A stretch of 11,814 nucleotides of DNA, taken from assembly GCA_004802705.1 (NCBI GenBank), contig SGPL01000791.1:1-11814 (forward strand), given 5' to 3'. This stretch comes from Bondarzewia mesenterica (taxonomy: Eukaryota; Basidiomycota; Agaricomycetes; Russulales; Bondarzewiaceae). Position numbers and translations under genes: made by a program. How positions within the stretch are numbered: the first letter of the stretch is position 1; each line of letters begins with the position of its first letter. A model generated the notes under the pieces. It was not told the origin of the DNA. It worked only from the letters and a program-made list of their open reading frames with translations, and made no database searches. Below, piece by piece: positions 1 through 8,032 of the stretch.

Positions 1-836
1 TATTTTGATAGGTAACGGTTCTCCTGTTTTGCAAAAATATCTAGGAGTGGTGCTAGTTGTTATAGTAGATAGGGTGGATGGGTTTCTCCTTGTCCTTGTG
101 GGTGTCTGGGTGTGTCCTCGTGAGGTATGTCTTTAGCGATGCACTGTATCTTCTGCCCAAGGGGATCTCAACCCCTGGTGGTAGGCAGCTTGTGGATAAA
201 ATGGTGGATTGATTTCCTGGAGACAGAGACACTTGCTGATATCTACACCAATGACGCTACTATCTGCCATCACTCCAGTGCCCCTTGGTGCCTCTTCGAA
301 GATTGGCTACCTTAGGCTCTTTGTTGCTTGGGTTAAAAAGAACCCTCAAGTGCAACTGGATATGTCTATAGTCTCTAGTCTGGGTTCGGTTTTGGTTTCA
401 GTTGTGGGAGCTTGATATAGTTGTCAAGATGCTCCAGTTCTAGTGGCTGGATGTAGTTGTCGAGCCGGTTTTGATGCCTGATAGTGGCGGTTCTGGTTAA
501 GAGGGTTCATTCTGACGCTTAGATTGGGACTAAGGTCGAGCTGTGGTGATGTCAAAAGCAGGGGCTGATACCTTGTGTTCTATTATGCATGAGTCTATGC
601 TAATACAGAGCAAAAGACCAAGTATATCAAGCTGGAGGTGAAAGAAGCTGCTGTAGAAGTATAAATAGCGCCTTCTGTGGTGCACGGACCATCGCTATAT
701 ATCGTACAAGGGCACGAGTGGTAGGAAGGATCAGGTAGGTAAAGGGATCGCGGCTGATCGGGCTGCCTCGTTAGAAGTGTAGATGAATGTGCATCCAATT
801 GAGAAGAAAACAAATGTACTAATACAGTTCATGACA
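1..836 (-). repeat. 3' LTR (left copy), missing about two terminal bases
   Basis: This stretch matches 6605-7439 throughout its length, with 17 substitutions and one 1-nt indel (five A versus four A near position 33). On the minus strand it begins TGTCATGAAC next to the polypurine tract. The right copy has TG immediately before the base matching window position 1, so this copy probably lacks only those two bases here. No protein-coding gene confined to the LTR is supported. Confidence 0.93.
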
Positions 837-850
837 ACTGCCCCCCCACT
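837..850 (-). other. Polypurine tract (plus-strand primer site)
   Basis: On the minus strand the sequence AGTGGGGGGGCAGT lies directly against the TGTCA start of the 3' LTR. A purine-rich run at this place is the expected primer for second-strand DNA synthesis in LTR retroelements. The run of seven G is unusually G-pure. Confidence 0.75.
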
Positions 851-855
851 ATCCT

Positions 856-873
856 CCTGTTGCCCTCAACAGG
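856..873 (-). other. Perfect 7-bp stem, 4-nt loop hairpin next to the polypurine tract
   Basis: CCTGTTG at 856-862 and CAACAGG at 867-873 are exact reverse complements separated by a four-base loop. It lies between the stop codon of the third ORF and the polypurine tract. The structure is visible in the sequence; any role in RNA folding or priming is inference. Confidence 0.5.
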
Positions 874-877
874 ACCT

Positions 878-1755
878 CTAATCAGTTGTGTGCCCATAGA
901 CGTCGGGGTCTACTGACCAGTCTTGATCATAGGTGGGGCTGTCCGTGCCTTCTCGGTTGTCATAGTGGTCCCTCGGACCATGAGAGAGGTCAGCGTGTGC
1001 CTTGCCCTTGTCGAGGAGGCATTTTGGGCAAGCCCTGGCAAAGTGATTGACCGAGTTGCAGAGGTAGCACCTTCTGACTGGTCCACCACAAGGTTTTCCT
1101 GCTCCCCTCTTCGCCATCTGTATCCGACCATCGAGTACCTTCATGATTTGAGGTTTAGCATACCTCCGATGTCTCCTCCTTAATCTGCGCTGCTTCCGCC
1201 GCATCTGCCTGTCTGGCCTGCCTCCCACTGTGCCTCCGCTAGTTCTTCTAAGATTCTCTGCCGGGCTGCTTCGTCCTGGCCCACCTCTGCTACTGCTTCC
1301 TGTGTAGCCTGCCTGTGGCCTTCTTCTGCTATTGCCTCGAAGATTTCAAGGGCTTTGGCTGCTTCTTCTTCGAGGACCTCATCCTGCTCCGCTCATTGTC
1401 CTAACTCTTCCCAGATGTCATTGTTATTGTGAGTTATGGGAGAGAGGGGTGGTGCATATTCTATGTCACTGTGCATCCTTAGTTCTACGAGGATCACCTC
1501 GTCGAGATACTCCTGTTCTTCTGGGGTCTCATTCTGCATGGGTGAGGGTGTTGCCCACGGGCTAATGGTGGGAGAGGAAATGGGAGAGGGGGTGGGGGTG
1601 AAGGCACTGAGGATGGATGACATATTAAGAGGGCTAGGGTCAATATTGCTAGTACTAGCTGGAGAATTGCAAGGTGTAGGAGAAAATTTATCATGGAACT
1701 GCAAAAACTGTGGAAAGAGAGGGAATTTGACCCCCCTCTTTATAGTCTTCATCAT
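878..1755 (-). pseudogene. Third ORF of the element: Ser/Pro-rich, acidic coiled-coil-like, second CCHC knuckle (broken)
   Basis: Downstream of pol and before the 3' LTR, about 290 codons of coding-like sequence can be followed through three frames. The first part (1755-1396) is rich in Ser, Pro and Thr. It ends at a TGA (1393-1395), and the same frame continues as a Glu/Ala-rich, probably helical segment to 1183. That TGA could derive from CGA by one C-to-T change. Frameshifts near 1200 and 1165 lead to a basic segment containing C-Y-L-C-N-S-V-N-H-F-A-R-A-C (1028-1069), a C-X2-C-X4-H-X4-C zinc knuckle, then an Asp-rich tail ending at 878. The knuckle implies nucleic-acid binding. I cannot assign a known gene name. 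It could be a Gag-like accessory protein carried by this lineage or a captured host fragment. Confidence 0.65.
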
Positions 1756-1808
1756 CCTCGATGATTGGATGATAACGCCGGAGGTGATGTGGGGCTTATT
1801 GCATGTGG

Positions 1809-1979
1809 GTGGCTTCTGTGGAATTCTTTGAAGGTGTCTTGTGCATCTGCCATGTCTTCTTCAAGGTCTTCTCGGAACATCCACTCATCGTCCGTGGGTG
1901 AATAACCCTTCCATCGGACTAGGTACTGAAGGTTTCCACAGAACATGCGGGAGTCTAGCAGCGATTTGACCTCGTATGC
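1809..1979 (-). other. Pol C-terminal chromodomain
   Basis: After the integrase tail the frame reads Y-E-V-K-S-L-L-D-S-R, L-Q-Y-L-V-R-W-K-G-Y, D-E-W and A-Q-D-T-F-K-E-F-H, the layout of a chromovirus chromodomain. In this family the domain steers integration, typically by binding methylated histone H3, often toward silent chromatin (established knowledge). No stop lies within it. Confidence 0.88.
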
Positions 1980-2099
1980 TTCTTCGTTATCTATGAGGTC
2001 GAGAGGGTTTAGCCTTTTAAAGTTTGGGCCATGTGCAGCTGACTCTATATATGGTGTGATTAGGGATATGTGAAATACCGGGTGAATGTTCCACCCATT

Positions 2100-3130
2100 T
2101 GGTATTTCAGTTGGACATTTACAGGGGATGGAGTATCGAGGACTGTGAAGGGGCCATATCTCCGAGGTGTGAGTTTCGCTGAGGGGTGTGTGGTGGTGAG
2201 GTTCTTTGCCTCTAGCCACACTTCGTCCCCCTTCTAGTATTTCTTGCCTATTTTTGGCCCCTTTCGTGCCATCACCTGAGCTGCTAGCTGGTGAGAAGCG
2301 ATTGTGTCCTTCCTGATATCTTCTAGGCGTTTCAGCCTTTGAGAGATTGCGGGAAGGGTGGAGTCTTCCAGTACCTTCGATAATGACTGCAGGATATATC
2401 CCATGATTAGGTCGAATGGTGCTTTCTTGGTCGATGAATGGATGGTGGAGTTGTGAGCAAACTCTGCAGCCGATAGTAGGTCTGCCCAGTCATCTCTTTG
2501 AAGTTGCAGAAGATCCGTAGGAACTGTTCTAGTGACTGGTTGGTTCGCTTCATCTGTCCATCCATCTGAGGGTGATAGGCCGTTGACATTGCTTGTTTTA
2601 TTCCTAACTTTCTGCAAAGTTCTCTTGTAACTTTCACGGCGTACTGTGGTCCCTTGTCCGAGATGATTTTGCTTGGCAGGCCATAGTGTCTCCATACCTG
2701 ATCCCTATAGAGGTCTGCTGTTTGTACCGCCATGATGTTTTTGTGGCATGGGGCAAACACCACACCCTTTGATACGTCATGGTCTATGAAGACTGATATT
2801 GAGTCAAAGCCTTTTGACAGTGGTAGGTCCGTGATGAAGTCGATTGAGACTACTTGAAATGGGAGTGCATGGACGTCGGCTAGTATGGGGACTATTGGTA
2901 CCTTCACTCGGTTAGGCTGGTTTTTTGATGCTTGGTAGATTGCACATCCTTTGACGTATTCTTTAATGAATATCATCATGCCTGGCCACCAAAAGTCCCT
3001 CTGCACTCTCTCCACTGTCTTCCATTCTCCTGGATGGCCCACGGCGGGTGGATCATGGTGCTGCTGAACAATTTCTTGATGGAGGTCTTGGTCCTTTGGG
3101 ACATAGATGCGTCCCCTGAATAGGATCAGG
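2100..3130 (-). other. Pol domain: integrase with damaged zinc-binding site and active site
   Basis: The N-terminal zinc-binding region keeps its His residues and first Cys, but reads C-A-I-Y where C-X2-C is expected; the Tyr codon is 2935-2937. The core has Asp in S-I-D-F (2839-2841) and Asp in S-D-K-G-P-Q-Y (2656-2658). The position exactly 35 residues later, where the D,D35E glutamate belongs, is Lys (AAG, 2548-2550). A one-base loss near 2499 then shifts the frame into D-D-W-A-D-L-L and the downstream G-P-F-T-V-L and I-H-P-V-F-H-I-S-L segments. The enzyme would insert the cDNA into chromosomes, but this copy is inactive. Confidence 0.92.
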
Positions 3131-3379
3131 CTGTCCTCCATATTCCATTCCTCTATTCCTTTTGACATTGTCCTAGGTCCAGCCGACTTTATGAGTTCCA
3201 AGGCAAGAGCAATCTCATCATCCATGTCCTTCAAACCTTTGATCCGCTCCTTTAGGGAGGTTTTGATAGAATCTTCTTTGGATGCGAGCACTTTTATGAA
3301 TAGCGCGTGGTCTAAGAGGATGTGTTCTTCATTATCTGACCTTCCATCATCAAAGTCCGGTCGCCTGGACAGGCTATCT

Positions 3380-3759
3380 GGCACACATTTCGTTCCTTTG
3401 ACATGATGGATTTTGAAGTCGAAACGGGTCAAAAAGAGCGCCCATCGCGCTTGGCAGTGGTTTAGTTTGCGAGCATCCTTGTAAAATGTCAGGTTTTTGT
3501 GGTCCGAGTGGATTTCAATAGTGTGTTCTGAGCCCTCTAGGAAGTGTCTCCATACTTCAAAGGCTCGGATGATCACCAGTAGTTCTCTGTCGTAGACATC
3601 GTAGTTTCGTTCCACCGGAGAAAACCCTTTAAACAGGTAGGCACATGGGTGCCATTGCTCATCCTCTCCTTGTTGCAGTAGGATTCCCCCTGTGGCAGTA
3701 AGTGAAGCATCCGTGTCGACCCTGAAAGGTTTTGTAGTATCAGACTGGATCAGTACTGG
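3380..3759 (-). other. Pol domain: RNase H
   Basis: The four acidic residues expected of RNase H are present in one uninterrupted frame. They are Asp in F-R-V-D-T-D-A-S (codon 3715-3717), Glu in Y-D-R-E-L-L, Asp in I-H-S-D-H-K-N-L (codon 3502-3504) and Asp in V-P-D-S-L-S-R. The domain would remove the RNA strand during reverse transcription. It is among the best-preserved parts of this copy. Confidence 0.9.
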
Positions 3760-4650
3760 CGTGGATGTGAACACGTTCTTCAGTGCATCAAACGCTTTCT
3801 GCTGGGGTACTTCCCAGTGCCATTTGATGTCCTTTTTTGTGAGGTCGTGCATGGGTTGCGCAAGGTGGGCATACCCCTTGATGAAGTGCCGGTAGAAGTT
3901 GCCAAACCCTAGGAATGATCGGACGTCTCGTACCCTTTGGGGTGTGGGCCAGTTAGAAAGTCCTTCGACTTTTATTGGGTCCATCTCTATTTTGTCATGG
4001 GAGATGATAAACCCAAAATAGTCCACCTTTTCAGCCTCGAAGAGCATTTCTCTGGCTTGAGGAAAAGGTCGTTTCCCGCTAGTCGACTGAGTACTTCGTT
4101 CACGAGCTCTCGATGCCTTTTCATGTGAATGGTTGCTACCAGGATGTCGTCCATGTAGATGATTACTTCCCCCGTCATGATCAGGTCTTTGAAAAGCTCA
4201 TTTATCATGGTCTGAAATGTTGCCAGCAAGTTGGTCAGGCCGAAGAACATCACCATTGGTTCAAACAGTCCTCTGTTTGTGAGGAATGCTGCTTTCTCCT
4301 GGTCTCCTTCTTTGATACGGATATTGTTGTAGCTCCAACGGACATCCATTTTGATGAATATGTGTTTGTCTTTTAGATTTTCTATAATATCTGAGCTAAG
4401 TGGGAGAGGATATCAGTTCTTAATGGTGTGTTCATTCAGCCTTCGGTAGTCTTATACAGGGTGGAGCTTCTCATCTTTTTTTCTTGACAAAGAAGAATGG
4501 AGAGGCATAGGGTGACTTGGACATCCTAATGGTCCCTCACTTCAGATGCTCGTCCAAGAACTTGTCGAGTTCGGCCTGCTCATTTCTTGATAAAGGGATG
4601 ATTTTCATTGTGATCCCATTGGGTGCTCCCAGTTTCAGTTCAATTTTATG
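3760..4650 (-). other. Pol domain: reverse transcriptase
   Basis: The palm region is clear: a D-V-R-W motif near 4345, F-F-G-L-T-N near 4240, and the catalytic Y-M-D-D at 4146-4157. The N-terminal part (4350-4640) still spells recognisable gypsy RT blocks such as S-P-Y-A-S-P-F-F-F-V-K-K-K, but has stops at 4537, 4452 and 4413 and a one-base insertion. A frame change at about 4044 joins the connection region, which has N-F-Y-R-H-F-I and W-P-T-P. Confidence 0.92.
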
Positions 4651-4889
4651 GTCCTAGGTACGGGAAGGGGGAAAACTTTGTGATGCCTCCTCTTCGAAGA
4701 CTCGTCGGTGATTAAGGTAGTGAGCGGGGATGGATTCTTCTATCAACCTTTTTGGTTGGTCCTTCCCTGCCTCCTCTGCTAGTTTCTGTGAAACTGAGGC
4801 CACTCTGATCCTTTTATCTGTTCCACAGCTGTAAAAAATTTTCTGGAGTGACTGTTGATACTGCCAGTTTTGCCAGTTCCTTTCGCACC

Positions 4890-5287
4890 AGTATGGGCAG
4901 TTCTAAAAATGCAGAGTTTCATTTTGCCAGTCGATCGTTGGGTTATGTATCCTTAGCCAAGGGAGTCCCAGGATTATCTCATCATCCCCTATGTCGGACA
5001 CGTATAGCCTCATCATTTCGACATGGTTATTGATTCATAGCTGGAGGTAGACGAATTCCTTAATTTGTCCTAGGACATTTTCTGTGTTGTCGACATTTCA
5101 GATTTTGATTTCATTCCTGAGTTTGGTTGTTCTAAGCTTGTACTTTTGTACCACCTTCCAATGAATGAACCTTCCGGTTGCCCCGCTGTCTATCATTGCT
5201 TTTGTTTTGACGCTTTTGATGCCACTTTGTGATATCCAAGATGTAATCTCCAATTGCTCTCCTTTGGTGGATTTTACAAATATAGAA
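4890..5287 (-). other. Pol domain: retropepsin-type aspartic protease
   Basis: The frame reads M-I-D-S-G-A-T-G-R-F-I with the catalytic Asp codon at 5188-5190, followed about 70 residues later by I-I-L-G-L-P-W-L, the second conserved core motif of retropepsins. The enzyme would cleave the Gag-Pol precursor inside the virus-like particle. Stops at 5098-5100 and 5035-5037 lie between the two motifs. Confidence 0.85.
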
Positions 5288-6602
5288 TTATCGTAGCAGC
5301 CCTTCGTCCAAAGCCACGCCTAAAACTTTGGACTCGTCAAAAATCCTCTTGTTTCTTATCATCTTCCTCGCTGGATTCAGTGAGTGCTTCCCTTTCCTCC
5401 ATTGAGAGCTTTCTGATGACTTCTTGAGTTCCTCTATGGTCATCTTCTTGCTTCCTCCCTTTTCTTTTGCNGCTCTAGTGTGGACATTGCGGTCTGGGCA
5501 GTCCCTGGCNNGATGTCCAGTTTTGCNGCACCTAAAGCAGTGGCCTTCATTCATGTACTGCTTCTTGTCCTTGTTCNACAGAGTGTTGGTAGCCCATACC
5601 CTTGCCTTCCCTTTCCATTCTTTCCGCTCCTTCCCTCTNTCTATATCCATAGCGTCTGGGTCACGCNCCTTGCTTCCCCTAGGTACCCAGTTTCTTTTAT
5701 CTTTTTGAGAGNAGTGGTGTCTTCTGAGGAANGACTGTAATTTGTGCCATTGGTTATCAGCGGTGGCTGCATCCTTGTACCAATCCTCAATTTTGGTCAG
5801 TACTGNGTTCTTCCGATAGATTCCCTTTATGATTGCCNGGTTCAATGCCTCCATGAAGTATTCAATGAGTGCCGGGCTCTCCATTATTTCAGATTCTGAT
5901 ACNAGGTTCNCAAATTCAGNGATGAAGTCATCTGCTGTACATTTTCCCTGTNTGATTTGAGACAACTTTATCCTGACATTTGCTGTGATGTTGGCATCTG
6001 CGAATTGGGTGACAAAGCTGTCTTCAAATTCCTTCCAGGTTCCGTACTTGTCTTTCTTTTAATACTCTTCTATCTGCAATCATTTCCAGGTTTCGGCTGT
6101 CCCTCCTTCTAGGTAGGACAAGGCGAACAGGATCTTTCTCTGCTCNTCNAGAGCTCTGGCATCGTCCACAAACTCCTTTGGTTTTGCCCTAAAATAGANC
6201 TTGCATTCTAGGATGAAGAGTCTGGAGCTTTNNCTTTGTCCGTTAAATGGGNAGGGAGTCTTGACCTTTAGTCCTGACTTNTTGGCTGATGGCGTAGTTG
6301 CCATTTCTTGTGTCGGTGGGGGAGGTAAAGNTGGAGGTGGGTTTGGTGGCAATGGGTTGNGAACCTGTGGTTNGATAGGCTGCAGTGGGTTCATGTTGGC
6401 AGGTGGTGGTGCAGGTGCAGGTGGTCCTTGACCTAGTTCTGGTGGTGGGGNGGAGTTAANGACTTGTGGGCTGTNGTGTAGTTCTTGGTGAATGCTTGCT
6501 TGTGNGGACAAGATGGGCAGGCTACTGGATCGGGATGGTCCNGGTGGTATATTCCTTCTGTTTTCTNTGTGGAGTGCTGATGATGATGATGGTGTTCCCC
6601 CT
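5288..6602 (-). pseudogene. gag: Gag polyprotein with CCHC zinc knuckle, broken and with ambiguous bases
   Basis: One frame runs from the 5' LTR edge to a TAA at 5288. Its N-terminal region is rich in Pro, Ala and Ser. A capsid-like block ending L-S-Y-L-E-G-G-T-A-E-T-W-K follows (to about 6083). After a basic segment comes C-F-R-C-x-K-T-G-H-x-A-R-D-C (5498-5539), a C-X2-C-X4-H-X4-C nucleocapsid knuckle. In-frame stops lie at 6080-6082 (TGA) and 6059-6061 (TAA). No ATG is seen at a convincing start: the frame is open back through the LTR junction to a TAG at 6644-6646. About thirty single N bases fall in this gene and blur many codons. Gag would form the particle shell and bind the element RNA. 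Confidence 0.88.
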
Positions 6603-7439
6603 TGTATTTTGATAGGTAACGGTTCTCCTGTTTTGCAAAATATCTAGGAGTGGTGCTAGTTGTTATAGTAGATAGGGTGGATGGGTTTCTCCTTGTCCTT
6701 GTGGGTGTCTGGGTGTGTCCTCGTGAGGTATGTCTTTAGCGATGCACTGTATCTTCTGCCCAAGGGGATCTCAACCCCTGGTGGTAGGCAGCTTGTGGAT
6801 AAAATGGTGGATTGATTTCCTGGAGACAGAGACACTTGCTGATATCTACACCAATGACGCTACTATCTGCCATCACTCCAGTGCCCCTTGGTGCCTCTTC
6901 GAAGATTGGCTACCTTAGGCTCTTTGTTGCTTGGGTTAAAAAGAACCCTCAAGTGCAACTGGATATGTCTATAGTCTCTGGTCTGGGTTCGGTTTCGGTT
7001 TCAGTTGTGGAAGCTTGATATAGTTATCAAGATGCTCCAGTTCTAGTGGCTGGACGTAGTTGTCGAGCCGGTTTTGATGCCTGATAGTGGCGGTTCTGGT
7101 TAAGAGGGTTCATTTTGACGCTTAGATTGGAACTAAGGTCGAGCTGTGGTGATGTCAGAAGCAGGGGCTGATACTTTGTGTTCTATTATGCATGAGTCTA
7201 TGCTAATACAGAGCAAAAGACCAAGTATATCAAGCTGGAGGTGAAAGAAGCTACTGTAGAAGTATAAATAGCGCCTTCTGTGGCGCACGGACCATCGCTA
7301 TATATCGTACAAGGGCGCGAGTGGTAGGAAGGATCAGGTAGGTAAAGGGATCGCGGCTGATTGGGCTGCCTCATTAGAAGTGTAGATGAATGTGCATCCA
7401 ATCGAGAAGAAAACAAATGTACTAATACGGTTCGTGACA
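6603..7439 (-). repeat. 5' LTR (right copy), TG...CA ends
   Basis: On the plus strand it begins TGTATTTTG and ends GTGACA, giving TG...CA termini and a 3-bp terminal inverted repeat (TGT/ACA). It is the upstream LTR because coding in the interior runs leftward from it. It should hold the promoter and the start of the element RNA. The 5 bp outside it (7440-7444, TGAAG) is the candidate target-site duplication, but its partner lies outside the window. Confidence 0.94.
7298..7305 (-). promoter_or_regulatory. Possible TATA box of the 5' LTR
   Basis: The minus strand reads GATATATAGCG here, and the left LTR has the same motif at about 694-701. Its place, some 140 bases inside the LTR start, is reasonable for an LTR promoter. 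This rests on the motif alone. Confidence 0.3.
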
Positions 7440-7452
7440 TGAAGTAGCACAG

Positions 7453-7997
7453 TTACTTAAACTTTTGACAGTTCAAGCATAGTGTGTTATCATCATCATC
7501 ATCATTATCGTCATCATCAGCATCATTGTCTTCAGCACAGGCCCTCTTCACTAGTCTTGCCAGGGCTACCTTTTGCAGAATGGAGATCTTCTGTGAACAT
7601 TGGTGAGCATATTCGATGTATTATAGATGCGAGTACTTACCTTCTTCTTTGCCAGAGGTTCATCCTCCTCCAACTCATTCTCACTACTCTGAATGATCTC
7701 GTGGCTCTCTATGAGTCTCATCTTTCTCTTCTTCCCCCCCATCTTCACCAAGTCCTTACCTACACCACCCTCCTTCCACTTCTCCTTGCTCTTTACAGAG
7801 ACCTTGCCAATGCCACTGTCCTTCCCCTTCCCCTTCACTGACACCTCACCGATGCCATGATCCTTGGCCTTTACCCCGATCTTCACCACTGCTTTGGTCA
7901 TCTCACTGGCAACATGTGGCTTGACCTTCACCTGCTGTTCAGATGCTTGAGGAGGCTTAGGATGGGCAGTTTGCCCATCCTCAGCTTTAGTGGCCAT
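7453..7997 (-). CDS. Hypothetical Lys-rich protein with Asp-rich C-terminus, one intron
   Basis: ATG at 7997; exon 1 is 7997-7641, intron 7640-7591 and exon 2 7590-7453, giving 164 residues. The 50-nt intron starts GTAAGT, has a CTCAC branch-like site, ends CACAG and is in phase 0. Exon 1 is rich in Lys, Gly and Val and has a repeated theme, G-I-G-E-V-S-V-K-G-K-G-K then G-I-G-K-V-S-V-K-S-K-E-K. A basic G-G-K-K-R-K-M-R (possible nuclear signal) and an acidic E-N-E-L-E-E-D-E follow. Exon 2 contains a run of Asp/Asn encoded by GAT repeats and ends near C-L-N-C. I do not recognise the family. The stop lies 13 bp from the 5' LTR. The upstream model ends only 35 bp before this ATG, so the two may be parts of one gene. 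Confidence 0.55.
7491..7530. repeat. CAT/GAT triplet microsatellite inside the coding exon
   Basis: An imperfect run of CAT on the plus strand (GAT on the coding strand) encodes the Asp tract of the gene at 7453-7997. Repeats in whole codons can change length without breaking the frame. Confidence 0.7.
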
Positions 7998-8032
7998 CGA
8001 GCTTATGGCGGTCACCCTCTGCTGTTGGACAG

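Larger units (their letters stand above)
1752..5287 (-). pseudogene. pol: Pol polyprotein (protease, RT, RNase H, integrase, chromodomain), broken
   Basis: Homology-style reading from 5287 to 1752 recovers all Ty3/gypsy Pol domains in order, but through several frames. Single-base shifts are visible at about 4476-4482 (seven A where six fit the frame), 4044, 2499 and 2108, with further frame loss near 4850-4900. In-frame stops lie at 5098, 5035, 4903, 4654, 4537, 4452, 4413 and 2234 (lowest base of each codon). Each can be explained by a single transition in CGA, CAA, CAG or TGG. The longest intact stretch is 4047-2407 (546 codons), covering the end of RT, RNase H and most of integrase. The protease frame is offset by one base from the Gag frame at about 5285, so either a programmed shift or another lesion separates gag and pol. 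Confidence 0.92.
1..7439 (-). mobile_element. Chromodomain Ty3/gypsy LTR retrotransposon, nearly full length, defective
   Basis: Two direct copies of a ~837-bp LTR (1-836 and 6603-7439) flank a 5.8-kb interior that reads on the minus strand as Gag, protease, RT, RNase H, integrase, chromodomain and an additional ORF. RT and RNase H preceding integrase places it in Metaviridae (Ty3/gypsy), and the chromodomain after integrase makes it a chromovirus-type element. The LTR copy at the right starts TG and ends CA, and the polypurine tract adjoins the left LTR, which fixes the orientation. In-frame stops, frameshifts and a replaced catalytic residue show that this copy cannot move by itself. The left terminus and any left target-site duplication lie just outside the window. 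Confidence 0.95.

Noticed and set aside
127..415. Open frames repeated identically in both LTRs (also 6730-7018 and the 595-813 / 7198-7440 pair)
   Set aside because: They lie wholly inside the LTRs, are short, show no domain and are duplicated only because the LTR is.
663..670. TATAAATA on the plus strand of the LTR (and at 7263-7270)
   Set aside because: It points against the direction of the element; the minus-strand TATATAG is the better promoter candidate, though itself weak.
2932..4376. Plus-strand open frames opposite pol
   Set aside because: They are antisense shadows of RT, RNase H and integrase, which carry clear motifs on the minus strand.
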